Origin: Pelagimonas phthalicica
GTDB lineage: Bacteria > Pseudomonadota > Alphaproteobacteria > Rhodobacterales > Rhodobacteraceae
Direction: 5' to 3'
NCBI RefSeq assembly: GCF_004364805.1
Contig: NZ_SOAP01000002.1
Coordinates: 186,001-250,000, forward strand
DNA: 64,000 nt
Within the stretch, counting starts at the first letter, position 1; each line of letters opens with the position of its first letter. The position numbers and the translations under genes are program-made. Shown piece after piece: positions 56,423 through 64,000 of this stretch. The notes under the pieces were generated by a model. It did not search any database. It was not told where the DNA came from and saw only the letters and a program-made list of their open reading frames with translations.

Positions 56423-56581
56423 ATGACATACAATTTCTATGGCATCACTGAGGCAGAGCTGTTCCGTCTCATAACCGCCTACAGCGCCATCAAAAACCCA
56501 TCCATCCGCGCCGAGTTCCTACGCACCGTCGAAGCCTGGGCCATGGACCAATGGGACGCGAGTGGGAGTGAAGTGCCTTAG
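56423..56581 (+). CDS. Small protein (52 residues) downstream of the recombinase
   Basis: A 52-residue product beginning MTYNFYGITEAELFRLITAY and containing KNPSIRAEFLRTVEAWAMD. The gene follows the recombinase by 17 nt, with GAGAGG 4 nt before the ATG. It looks helical. Similar tiny proteins follow recombinases in other alphaproteobacteria; possibly an accessory factor. No function is assigned. Confidence 0.6.
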   Translation: MTYNFYGITEAELFRLITAYSAIKNPSIRAEFLRTVEAWAMDQWDASGSEVP

Positions 56582-56854
56582 AGCGGTCGCTCAGGTGGAA
56601 TGCGGCGAAGGAGGTGCAGGAGCCCAACTGGAACCTTGGATTTTCTCGCTGCGCGCGCACGCGGCGTAAATCTTGCTGCACTCGCATCATGTTTGTCTCT
56701 CCGAGGTGGCGTGAAAACCGGCCGTTCATGCCGGCCGCAGCAAATTTTTTTCAGGTTATGGGAAAGGCGTGGGACAAAGAGAGCTTTCGCTGCGGCTGCG
56801 CCAATGGCGGCTCTCAAGCATTAGTCGCGTGCTGTGCGGCAACAAGTACATAAA

Positions 56855-57550
56855 TCAAATCCATCGCAAGCATTGCTGTAAGTAGGCGCTTCCGTTTGTT
56901 TGCTGTATCACACCATGTGCCATCACAACGTTTTCCACGTCGCGGCTCAGAAGTTTGTCGCGAATTTGCCTGAGTTTGGCGCGACGAAAAAACGACATGC
57001 GCCAATCCAGGGGAGCATAACCCTTACCCTCAGTTATGCCCCAAGCGCGTGCAAGCCAATGTTGCCAGCCTTTCCAGTTCTTCTCGAGAAAGTCGCTCCC
57101 GAAATTCTCCGAAAAATCCGCAACTATCAGCGTTCGTGAGGGTTTGTGGAGGAACAGAACTTCATCCATGGCCATTGACCCCTGTACATGGAACTGTTCG
57201 AATTCATCGCTCCAAAGGCGCGGAGCGTTACCGTTCAATGGCGTCTGAAAGCTGAGATCATTACGCTTTTTGATTGTCGAAGCTGGCCCCCAGAGCAGAG
57301 CGTCCGGAAACCGCTGCTGCCATTCTGATAGAAAGAGATGATGAATCTTGTTGGGGCTGACGAGATGTCGAACCGGTCCGAGAGCCTCGACCTCTTGCGC
57401 CAACTCTTCTGTCAACTTGATCGGTGACCAAACCCAGATATCGCCGTTTTCGAGGCGCGCGACGACGCTTCGGGTCGGATAGGCGAAGCCGTGAAAATTC
57501 ACGCATTGGCCCTCTACGATCCATAGGTTGGGGACAAAGTCTTCAATCAT
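56855..57550 (-). CDS. DUF4336 family protein (metallo-beta-lactamase-like)
   Basis: A 231-residue DUF4336 protein: NLWIVEGQCVNFHGFAYPTR at the start, IWVWSPIKLTEELAQEVEAL, then RHLVSPNKIHHLFLSEWQQR with PNKIHH matching the MBL-like metal region. WMSFFRRAKLRQIRDKLLS-type sequence is near the end. Function is unknown. It overlaps the TetR gene by 8 nt and lies downstream of it on the same strand, so the regulator and this gene form an operon. Confidence 0.85.
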   Translation of the reverse strand: MIEDFVPNLWIVEGQCVNFHGFAYPTRSVVARLENGDIWVWSPIKLTEELAQEVEALGPVRHLVSPNKIHHLFLSEWQQRFPDALLWGPASTIKKRNDLSFQTPLNGNAPRLWSDEFEQFHVQGSMAMDEVLFLHKPSRTLIVADFSENFGSDFLEKNWKGWQHWLARAWGITEGKGYAPLDWRMSFFRRAKLRQIRDKLLSRDVENVVMAHGVIQQTNGSAYLQQCLRWI

Positions 57551-58184
57551 TAGAATTCCCTTCCGGTAGGGGGCGGACCAAGCCGCGGATCATTTCAAAA
57601 GTACTATTCGAGGTATGGGCCATCTCCTCGGGGGAAAGTGATGGCCCATTTAACGCAAACCATCGGTCCACGCTGCGAGCCAAAGCCTTGAGCATGTCCC
57701 GGATCAACCCGTCTGGTAGGTCCGCCCGAACCTCTTCGGCGGTCTGACCAATCTGAATGACATCGTCCAGAATTGCATCGAGTTGGGCCGTGAGCGGCGC
57801 GAGACATTCCGCGGCAGCGGCACTGCCGTAAACAGTCAGCGCCAGCGCCGCCACCTTGTCGTTTGCGTGGAGCAAATCAACAAGGTCGCCTACAAGATTT
57901 TCCAAACCAATCCAGTAGTCGTCCACATCGCGCAGGGTCTCGGCCTGCTTATGCGCGAAGTCCAGCAACGGAGAAAAATCACGTGTGCAGACCGCCAGAT
58001 ACAGATCCGATTTTCCGGTGATATAATAATAGGCTTGGCCCTTGCTCATCTGAGCGTCGGAGAGAACGCGATTGAGCGATGCGTCGGTATACCCGTGCCG
58101 AATGAACTCAGCCTGAGCAGGATCGAGCAAGCGCGCCCTCTTATCCTCTGGAAGCGCCCAAAGTCTTTCAGACTGCTCACTCAT
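57543..58184 (-). CDS. TetR/AcrR family transcriptional regulator
   Basis: A 213-residue TetR-type repressor: N-terminal HTH (FIRHGYTDASLNRVLSDAQM, then SKGQAYYYITGKSDLY) and a C-terminal ligand domain (LDDVIQIGQTAEEVRADLPD). It is divergent from the SnoaL-like gene, with an imperfect palindrome GACCG-G-CGGTC at 58224-58234 in the 82-nt gap, a likely operator. It probably controls both the DUF4336 operon and the enzyme/exporter pair on the other strand. Confidence 0.88.
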   Translation of the reverse strand: MSEQSERLWALPEDKRARLLDPAQAEFIRHGYTDASLNRVLSDAQMSKGQAYYYITGKSDLYLAVCTRDFSPLLDFAHKQAETLRDVDDYWIGLENLVGDLVDLLHANDKVAALALTVYGSAAAAECLAPLTAQLDAILDDVIQIGQTAEEVRADLPDGLIRDMLKALARSVDRWFALNGPSLSPEEMAHTSNSTFEMIRGLVRPLPEGNSND

Positions 58185-58223
58185 ACTGGCCGCCTCGCTA
58201 AAATTCGTTTCTTGCCTTTTTTA

Positions 58224-58234
58224 GACCGGCGGTC
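58224..58234. promoter_or_regulatory. Candidate TetR operator
   Basis: GACCG-G-CGGTC, an odd-centred inverted repeat in the 82-nt divergent gap between the TetR gene and the SnoaL-fusion gene; it lies 33 nt before the latter start. This is the usual position of a TetR-family operator. Confidence 0.5.
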
Positions 58235-58266
58235 CAATAAATGCAATAGGTAAATAGAGGTGACCT

Positions 58267-58899
58267 ATGATTCCTGACTACCAAGACTTTGCGAGAGAAT
58301 GGGAAGCCGCATGGAACTCTCATGATCTGGACCGCATTTTGTCTCATTACTCGGACGACGTTGTCTTTCGGTCGAGAAAAGCCCTTGTCTTTGTCGGTGA
58401 CGGAGAAACCCGCGGCAAAGCGGCTTTGCGCGTCTACTGGGAGGCCGCTCTAAAGGCGCAGCCTGACCTCAAGTTCGAGGTTCAGCATGTCTTTGGCGGG
58501 CACAAGATGGTTGTCATCGTGTTCTGCAATCACAGAGGTCAGCTTGCCGCCGAGACGCTCCAATTTCGTGATGACGGGTTGGTCCACCTGGCCTCCGGGA
58601 GCCAAGAGGACTATCTCGATCCGTCGCAGTACAAACTCCAGGTGGATCTCTGGGTCAAACCGGGGATGGAGAGAGCTTTCGAAGCATATGAACGCAAAGC
58701 GATGGTCAATATGGCCAACTATGGCGGCATTCTTGTCGGGCAATCCCGCCCTGAAGTTGGCCCTACAGAAAGACATGTCTTGGGGTTTCCAAGCAAGGCG
58801 GCATTTGAATCCTACAAACAGGGACCCGAAGCGCGCGCTGTCCGGGCGGAACGTGACGCCTGCATCGAAAGAACCGAGATCGTGGAGCTTTCCGAGTGA
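58267..58899 (+). CDS. SnoaL-like domain fused to a dimeric alpha/beta-barrel (DUF1330-like) domain
   Basis: A 210-residue fusion. Residues about 1-115 resemble nuclear transport factor 2/SnoaL-like enzymes (EWEAAWNSHDLDRILSHYSD, GHKMVVIVFCN). Residues about 120-210 resemble the DUF1330/dimeric-barrel fold (VDLWVKPGMERAFEAYERKA, then RHVLGFPSKAAFESYKQGPE), like the stand-alone protein at 24265. It probably transforms a small hydrophobic molecule. It is coupled to the EamA gene by a GTGA overlap. Confidence 0.72.
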   Translation: MIPDYQDFAREWEAAWNSHDLDRILSHYSDDVVFRSRKALVFVGDGETRGKAALRVYWEAALKAQPDLKFEVQHVFGGHKMVVIVFCNHRGQLAAETLQFRDDGLVHLASGSQEDYLDPSQYKLQVDLWVKPGMERAFEAYERKAMVNMANYGGILVGQSRPEVGPTERHVLGFPSKAAFESYKQGPEARAVRAERDACIERTEIVELSE

Positions 58900-59774
58900 C
58901 CGAGATCAATTGCCAATCGCGCGCGACAGTGTTGTCGGGTGTCGCACTCATGTGCCTGGGCGTGGCGTGTTTTGGTGTGAATGACGCGATCGCAAAGGTC
59001 CTGGCGGACCGATACTCTCCAATGCAGATCCTGTTTATGCGCAATGTCCTTGCTCTGCCGGTCGCCCTCCTACTGGCCCTTGGCTTTCAAGGACACAGGG
59101 CTCTACGGTCGAGCAAACCGGGCGTGCACCTTGTACGCGGGGTCTTTTGGATACTGGCGACTTTCCTGTTCTTCACCAGTATCAAACATGTGGGACTGGC
59201 CAAATCGACCGCCCTATTGCTCGCGTCGCCTTTGCTCATTGTTGCCGTCTCCGCAGTCTTCCTCAAAGAGAGAACGGGCTTCAATACGTGGGTTGTCGTG
59301 ATCTCAGGGCTGCTTGGTGCGTTGATCATTGTACGACCAGGTCTTGCGGGATTCGATCCGTTGGCTCTCTTAGCTCTTCTTGCAGCATTGATGGCTGCTT
59401 TCCTGATGTTGTCAGCGCGTTGGGTGGATGAGACAGAAAGCTTTTGGACACTCATGCTTTACTTGACGGCTTCGAGCGCTTTGGTCAGCGCCTTGGCAGT
59501 GCCTTTCTTTTGGGTCCCGCTCCAAGTTCGGGATCTCATTTTGTTCGCGGGTGTCGCTGCATTTGGAACAGCGGGCATGGTCTTGATGACCCAGGCTTTC
59601 CGTTTGGCACCAGCAACAGTTGTCGCTCCACTCGACTACACTGCGCTTCTTTGGGCAACGCTCTTCGGATGGTTGTTCTGGAACGAAGTTCCCGACCTGA
59701 TCACTTACATTGGAGCAGCAGCTATCACCCTGAGTGGGATCATATCTGCCTTGCAGGCCAATGAAGGAAAATAA
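58896..59774 (+). CDS. EamA/DMT-family membrane exporter
   Basis: A 292-residue inner-membrane protein with about ten transmembrane helices and two EamA repeats (LMCLGVACFGVNDAIAKVLA; ALLALLAALMAAFLMLSARW). The C-terminal repeat contains APLDYTALLWATLFGWLFWN, matching DMT permeases. The start is a GTG overlapping the previous stop by 4 nt. Together with the SnoaL-like fusion and TetR it forms a small module that may modify and export a compound. The IS element begins 38 nt after its stop. Confidence 0.88.
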   Translation: MTEINCQSRATVLSGVALMCLGVACFGVNDAIAKVLADRYSPMQILFMRNVLALPVALLLALGFQGHRALRSSKPGVHLVRGVFWILATFLFFTSIKHVGLAKSTALLLASPLLIVAVSAVFLKERTGFNTWVVVISGLLGALIIVRPGLAGFDPLALLALLAALMAAFLMLSARWVDETESFWTLMLYLTASSALVSALAVPFFWVPLQVRDLILFAGVAAFGTAGMVLMTQAFRLAPATVVAPLDYTALLWATLFGWLFWNEVPDLITYIGAAAITLSGIISALQANEGK

Positions 59775-59811
59775 CACCCTTCACATCGAAAGGGCCGCAG
59801 ATCAATGATGC

Positions 59812-61307
59812 TGTTGAAAAACTCGCTTGATGGACGTTTCGTTGCGAGGTCCTGAAGGTTTTCTGAGCTCTTCTCACACCATCACTGGCTTCATCTTTGC
59901 CAATTTGCGAAGGTTCTGGACGGTTGCAGCCATCAAGAATTCATCTTTGGCTCCATTTGGTCCTCTAAGGTGAAGGCGATCGAGACCTATGATACGTTTG
60001 AGGTGTGCGAACAGCATTTCGACCTTCTTCCTGGCGTAGCCTGACGCGACATAGGCATCGGTCTTGGCAATGTCTCGGGCTTTCTGACGAGCAGCTTCGT
60101 GTCTGGATCGAGAGATCTTCCGGATAGGTTGTCCGGGGGTGCATTTTGACTTTAGCGGACAGGCGGCACAGTCCTGTTTTCGGGACTGATAACGTTTGCC
60201 CCCCTCCTTGTTGAACTTGGGCCGCCCCTTGCCGATGTCGCGCCAGTAGGGACGCAGCTCGCGTCTGCCCGGACATTGATACGCGTCAGTCTCGGGGTCG
60301 TATATGAACTCAGTGGCTGGGAAAGCGCCGTCCTTGCGGGCGGATTTATCAAAGACGGGAATATGCGGCTCAATGCTTTGTTCCTCGACCAGCCAGCCGA
60401 GCATCTCGGCGGTGCCATAGGCTGTGTCGGCCGCCAATCGTTCAGGATGCAGGTCAAAGCGTTCCCGCGTGCGTTCCAGCATCTGGCGTACCGAACGCAC
60501 TTCGGCCTGTCGGATGGGCACCGTCGCTTCAACATCGACGATGACCGCATGATCTAAGTCGACCAGATAGTTTGTGCTGTATGCAAAAAAGGGTCTGTCG
60601 CCGTTTGCACTGGTGTAACGTGACACGGGATCTGATGGCGAGATCGCCTTGGGTTTCACAGGCGTTGCCGCGCCAAAGGCACTGTCATCGAGTGTATCAA
60701 GATATTCTTGGGTCGCGCGGGCAACCGCATCCGAGGCTGACCACTCCTTAAAATCAACCTTGCTGTAGCGGCTGGCATCGGCCTTGATCAGCGAGGCATC
60801 CGCGCCAAGGGCTGCGCCGCCGACAAGTCCTTCAGCGATGCATCGAGCGAGCACATCTTCGAACAAATGACGGAACAGGTCACTGTCGCGAAAACGACCG
60901 TGGCGGTTCTTGGAAAAGGTCGAATGATCGGGCACCTGGTCGCTTAGGTCGAGGCGGCAAAACCAGCGATACGCGAGGTTGAGATGCACCTCCTGACACA
61001 GTCGTCGTTCTGAGCGGATACCAAAGCAATAGCCGATGATTAGCATCCGGATCATCAGTTCGGGATCCACGGAAGGGCGTCCGGTGTGGCTATAGTAATC
61101 AGAAAGGTGAGCGCGGATGCCTGTTAAATCCACGAAAGGGTCGATCGAACGTAGAAGGTGATCTTGAGGGACGTGATCTTCCAGCGAAAACTCATAAAAC
61201 AATGCTGGTTGTGCCTCTGGCCGATGCCCCATCATCTTCAAATCTCCTGACCAATGCAGAGATTGAATCAGGCGCGCATCACCAAATCAAGGAAGAGTTT
61301 TTCAACA
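59812..61307 (-). mobile_element. IS1182-family insertion sequence
   Basis: Bounded by inverted repeats: TGTTGAAAAACTC at 59812-59824 and its complement at 61295-61307 (13 bp exact, with looser similarity further in). It is about 1.5 kb and contains one transposase gene. No target duplication is obvious in the flanking bases. It lies directly after the EamA gene. Confidence 0.82.
59874..61241 (-). CDS. IS1182-family transposase
   Basis: A full-length 455-residue DDE transposase: N-terminal MMGHRPEAQPALFYEFSLED, MIRMLIIGYCFGIRSERRLC, then GADASLIKADASRYSKV and the later AADTAYG and KKVEMLFAHLKRIIGL, providing the acidic triad. Cys-rich DCAACPLKSKCTPGQP lies in the insertion domain. No frameshift or stop is seen, so the element may still move. 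Confidence 0.93.
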   Translation of the reverse strand: MKMMGHRPEAQPALFYEFSLEDHVPQDHLLRSIDPFVDLTGIRAHLSDYYSHTGRPSVDPELMIRMLIIGYCFGIRSERRLCQEVHLNLAYRWFCRLDLSDQVPDHSTFSKNRHGRFRDSDLFRHLFEDVLARCIAEGLVGGAALGADASLIKADASRYSKVDFKEWSASDAVARATQEYLDTLDDSAFGAATPVKPKAISPSDPVSRYTSANGDRPFFAYSTNYLVDLDHAVIVDVEATVPIRQAEVRSVRQMLERTRERFDLHPERLAADTAYGTAEMLGWLVEEQSIEPHIPVFDKSARKDGAFPATEFIYDPETDAYQCPGRRELRPYWRDIGKGRPKFNKEGGKRYQSRKQDCAACPLKSKCTPGQPIRKISRSRHEAARQKARDIAKTDAYVASGYARKKVEMLFAHLKRIIGLDRLHLRGPNGAKDEFLMAATVQNLRKLAKMKPVMV

Positions 61308-61496
61308 CAATCCAATGGAAGCGGACGTTCATGCCAAGCGCAGGATTTAGAAACATGGGCTCAAAGCCGCCGAGTGCGCATGCAGAGCCGACGCAGTTGA
61401 ACGGCCTCTGAAAGCTGCCATTGCCAAGGACGGTACAATCTCATTGCCCGCATGGTGCTGGTGACTGGGTTTGGAGGGAGGATCGGAGGGCAAAAC

Positions 61497-62129
61497 ATGC
61501 CAAGAGTCCAACTTCCTGCAACAACCCCGAAACGCAGAGCCTGGAACAAGGGGCGGATCATCGGTCAAAAACGGCCCTTGCTGCCAAAACAGGTCTGGGC
61601 GATCCGGGCGCGGCTCGAACTGGCTGGTTATCTACGCGATCTGGCGCTGTTCAACGTCGCCATCAACAGCAAGCTGCGCGGCTGTGATCTCGTCAGATTA
61701 GCTGTGCCTGACCTGGTAAAGGACGATCGTGTGCGAGAACGCGTATCGGTCATCCAGAGCAAGATCAAGCGGCCGGTTCAGTTTGAATTGACGGAAAACA
61801 CACGCGAAACTGTCTTGGCCTGGGTCAAATCACCCGAAATGTTTGCGTGTCAGTTCATGTTCCCAAGCAGGTTCCATGACCGGCCGCATATCTCCACTCG
61901 CCAGTATGGTCGGCTTGTCCGCGATTGGGTGACTGCAATCGGCCTTGAACCAAGTGGGTATGGCACGCATTCACTTCGCCGTACAAAGGCAGCGGAGATT
62001 TACCGCAAGACAGGCAACCTCCGCGCGGTGCAACTGCTGCTTGGTCACACCAAGGTCGACAGTACAGAGCGTTATCTTGGCGTCGAACTCGAAGATGCCC
62101 TGAGCATAGCTGAGCGCATTGATATCTGA
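61497..62129 (+). CDS. Short tyrosine recombinase/integrase
   Basis: A 210-residue tyrosine recombinase lacking a large arm-binding domain. All catalytic residues are present: Arg61, His158 and Arg161 (THSLRRT), His184 (LLGHTK) and Tyr193 (TERYLG). The ATG at 61497 follows CGGAGGG by 6 nt. Small integrases of this kind are found in proteobacterial mobile elements. A hairpin follows its stop. Whether it integrates the mobilisable region or belongs to another element is not known. Confidence 0.88.
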   Translation: MPRVQLPATTPKRRAWNKGRIIGQKRPLLPKQVWAIRARLELAGYLRDLALFNVAINSKLRGCDLVRLAVPDLVKDDRVRERVSVIQSKIKRPVQFELTENTRETVLAWVKSPEMFACQFMFPSRFHDRPHISTRQYGRLVRDWVTAIGLEPSGYGTHSLRRTKAAEIYRKTGNLRAVQLLLGHTKVDSTERYLGVELEDALSIAERIDI

Positions 62130-62137
62130 GACACCTT

Positions 62138-62160
62138 GGCGAACGGTCCTGCCGTTCGCC
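62138..62160 (+). terminator. Hairpin after the integrase gene
   Basis: GGCGAACGG and CCGTTCGCC form a perfect 9-bp stem with loop TCCTG, followed by ATTTC; the T-run is weak. It lies 8 nt after the integrase stop. Confidence 0.65.
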
Positions 62161-62183
62161 ATTTCAAAGCGGGTGTCCGTCCC

Positions 62184-62309
62184 TTATGCGGCGTTGGTCG
62201 GCGCTGAGCCCATTAGTTTCAAATGCTGCGCGGCACACGAATGGCCGCAAAATGGACGCTGTCCTTCTCTTCTGTGGTTGAAGACCATCTTGCAATGAGA
62301 ACACTTCAT
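62184..62309 (-). CDS. Possible 41-residue zinc-finger protein
   Basis: A short minus-strand frame encodes MKCSHCKMVFNHRREGQRPF followed by CGHSCAAQHLKLMGS. CSHC and CGHSC give four cysteines in a C-x2-C and C-x3-C arrangement, like the small zinc-finger modules attached to HNH or homing endonucleases. No good ribosome site is seen. It may be a free small zinc protein or a remnant of a larger gene. Confidence 0.42.
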   Translation of the reverse strand: MKCSHCKMVFNHRREGQRPFCGHSCAAQHLKLMGSAPTNAA

Positions 62310-62343
62310 ACCAATATTCAAAAAGGTAGGCAGGAGGCGAACC

Positions 62344-62805
62344 ATGGGAACAGTGCGTTTAAGTGAGAAATTTTCTGAACTTCCTAGGGAAAGCGCTAAG
62401 GACCTGGCTCCAGAAGAAATTGATCGTTACCTCGCATCAAAGTACCGATTGCCGAATGACGAAAAAGTCGTCGAAAGGTCACGGCAACTCCAATCCGATG
62501 GCGATATCGGAGACCAGATGCTTCGGGACATCGTGATCAAAGAAATCGAGGCAAAATCAGAGAGCGAAAGACGAGAGTATATGTTTAAGACATCGCTTGC
62601 GCTCTACGGAGTTTGCGCCACTTCTATGCTCATGTCTGCGCTGATCGTTCTCTTCGGAGGCGTCGAGGACAGCGTGTTTTCAACACTCTTTGCTCTAAGC
62701 CTATTCGCGATTTCATGCGGCGCGGCTGGGTTTTCATATTTTAGGTTTTCTAGCAAACTCGTGGAGGCAGAAGCCACGTCACAAGCGCATGGCGACAAAA
62801 GCTGA
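62344..62805 (+). CDS. Unknown membrane protein (153 residues)
   Basis: Begins MGTVRLSEKFSELPRESAKD after a good ribosome site (GGAGG 8 nt upstream). A helical, charged N-terminal half (to about residue 80, ending SESERREYMF) is followed by two transmembrane helices (LALYGVCATSMLMSALIVLF; TLFALSLFAISCGAAGFSYF) and a short charged tail. No family is recognised. The form resembles small anchored accessory proteins in mobile or defence loci, but this is speculation. Confidence 0.6.
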   Translation: MGTVRLSEKFSELPRESAKDLAPEEIDRYLASKYRLPNDEKVVERSRQLQSDGDIGDQMLRDIVIKEIEAKSESERREYMFKTSLALYGVCATSMLMSALIVLFGGVEDSVFSTLFALSLFAISCGAAGFSYFRFSSKLVEAEATSQAHGDKS

Positions 62806-62861
62806 TAGTTCGCAAAACACCTCAAGAGCCATTTTCTCGAAAATTTCTCAACGACAGCAAA

Positions 62862-63230
62862 GTCCGCGACTGAGTTGTAGGATCGGCCTGCGGCGAAAGT
62901 TTGGTTTCGGTTTCCATGAGATCGACGCCCTGCAACGACTGTTTCGGTGACTTACACGACATCGCAGCAACAAACATTCTCCACGCGCGAGCAAATGCTG
63001 CGTCAGCAATAGCTGCGTGAGCGAAAGGCTGGATTGTCCGCTTCTGAGTTGTCGAACTCAGCTGCGGCAAAAGTTCACTTTCGATCTTGGCCAAGTCGAT
63101 ACCCTTGAATGGCTGCTTAGGTGACATGCGCTGCTTCGCAGTGAATGACATGCCGCGATTGCGAAGTCATGCTGCGTCAGCGAGGTACCGAAATCGAAGG
63201 TCGGCAAAGTCCGCCCAACTCCATCCAAAC
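62862..63230. repeat. Degenerate tandem repeat, ~174-nt period
   Basis: GTCCGC recurs at 62862, 63036 and 63209; CTGAGTTGT at 62870 and CTGAGTTGT at 63044. The two full units also share CTGCGGCRAAAGTT-like and ATGCTGCGTCAGC segments. The third unit is partial. A minus-strand frame runs through it and gives two repeats of a 58-residue pattern (SPKQ-x4-GIDL), but this is taken as repeat noise rather than a gene. Confidence 0.6.
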
Positions 63231-63277
63231 GCCCTGCAGTTAAGATCGGTAGTGAGCCCAATTAGTACCTTGAGCCT

Positions 63278-63514
63278 TCAGGCTGCGCTCGCCAGCCGCG
63301 CCAAAATTAACGCCTTTGTATCGAAGGTCGTGTTGCGCGGCAGCAGGAAAACCAGCCATTGACGCCCGGCGCGGTTTAGGTATCCGCGGCAAATTACATT
63401 TCGCGGACCAAGCGCTGTTTCGGCCTGCTGTTTAAGTCTGTTTTCGGTAATCGAGCGAAGAGAAACAACGGAGCTTGCTGGTCCGTCCAGGGAGGGTTGA
63501 GCTTCGGTCACCAT
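63278..63514 (-). CDS. Doubtful small frame (78 residues)
   Basis: An open frame with a plausible C-terminal half (VICRGYLNRAGRQWLVFLLP) but no ribosome site and no recognised family. It abuts the repeat region and may be a decayed gene. Confidence 0.25.
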   Translation of the reverse strand: MVTEAQPSLDGPASSVVSLRSITENRLKQQAETALGPRNVICRGYLNRAGRQWLVFLLPRNTTFDTKALILARLASAA

Positions 63515-63642
63515 ATCTTTTTTAGTGAAGCCAAATGTGGAAAGAACATTTGGGATACAATCAATCCTTGCTAGTTGGCCGGTATCTTATTAGCGTTCTT
63601 TCAAAATTTGTTTACCTAAACAGTTTCACTTACGGAAGTTCG

Positions 63643-64000
63643 ATGCCCGACCTAAATTCGATGCCAGATTACAGACGTCAGATATTGTTAGCTCAGCTGT
63701 ACAACGCGATCGAATGCCTTCCCGAGGTTGGATCCGACGAGGCGATCGAGGCAGTGCGAGAGTTGGCGCGCGATTGCATGGTGGCGCTCGAAAGTTCATT
63801 ACCTCCGAACCATCTCCATGAGAAGGTCTTTACCGACCACGTGTTCCCGCGTTGGAACGAGCTTTTTCACTTTGATGAGAGACGTGAGGAGGTCTCGAAG
63901 ACCCAGATGGCCACATTGGTGACGCGCTTCGTGCTGGTCGAGTATCTCCTACCCGAGGGATTCTTGGACGTGGACATGGTCACCAATGATGACTTCGCCG
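63643..64000 (+). CDS. Unknown protein, cut by window end
   Basis: Starts at the ATG 63643 (GGAAG 4 nt upstream) after an AT-rich stretch and stays open to the window end (119 codons). It begins MPDLNSMPDYRRQILLAQLY and is helical, with EAVRELARDCMVALESSLPP. The rest lies outside the window. No family is recognised. Confidence 0.6.
   Translation, partial: MPDLNSMPDYRRQILLAQLYNAIECLPEVGSDEAIEAVRELARDCMVALESSLPPNHLHEKVFTDHVFPRWNELFHFDERREEVSKTQMATLVTRFVLVEYLLPEGFLDVDMVTNDDFA

Noticed and set aside
62822-63151. 109-codon minus-strand frame with an internal 58-residue repeat
   Set aside because: Its repeat pattern follows the 174-nt DNA repeats; more likely repeat DNA than a protein gene.

Overview
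The window looks like chromosomal DNA of a marine alphaproteobacterium of the order Rhodobacterales (Roseobacter group). Reasons: high-GC coding sequence, the yceD-rpmF-plsX-fabH order, an aapJQMP operon, an alphaproteobacterial LexA box (GAAC-N7-GAAC) before recA, a CtrA-type box before a CckA-like kinase, and an RpoE-ChrR module with its divergent lipid-modification genes. Assignments rest on motifs read by eye; no database search was run.

1-27 kb is mostly core genome. It holds lipid and envelope genes (fabH, plsX, rpmF, yceD, a BamE-like lipoprotein, OlsB-like acyltransferase) and an ABC-F ATPase. Then come an AT-richer gap with a 55-codon gene beside tRNA-Gly(CCC), a corrinoid-activating protein, a CoA-transferase and guaB. 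Next are a two-gene cytosine-methyltransferase/nuclease cassette, an RsmB-like rRNA methyltransferase, cckA, recA, a MarR-GNAT fusion, alaS and typA. 27-34.6 kb carries a small multidrug exporter, a non-pyrrolysine MttB-family methyltransferase and the complete amino-acid ABC operon aapJQMP.

34.7-36.6 kb is a small lower-GC island of immunity-like genes (DUF2716, two unknown small proteins, an Imm27-type protein) with a decayed duplicate of one member and no visible toxin. 36.7-41.2 kb has an ECF sigma/anti-sigma pair divergent from a DUF4399 gene, then a LysR regulator and glutamate dehydrogenase. 41.3-48.2 kb is the RpoE-ChrR module: fasciclin protein, chrR, rpoE, and divergently an FAD oxidoreductase, DUF1365, a Cfa-like methyltransferase, a short-chain dehydrogenase and DUF2177. 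Two ~150-bp composite repeats in opposite orientation bracket it. 48.2-51.6 kb has an RpiR regulator and a dimethylglycine/sarcosine dehydrogenase-like enzyme.

From about 52 kb to the end the DNA is accessory. It has a mobilisation module (MobC-like protein, relaxase without an N-terminal tyrosine, a charged helical protein), a serine recombinase with a 52-codon companion, and a TetR-controlled cluster (DUF4336, a SnoaL/dimeric-barrel fusion, an EamA exporter). An IS1182-family element, a short tyrosine integrase, a possible 41-residue zinc-finger protein, degenerate 174-nt tandem repeats and several unknown proteins follow; the last gene is cut by the window edge.
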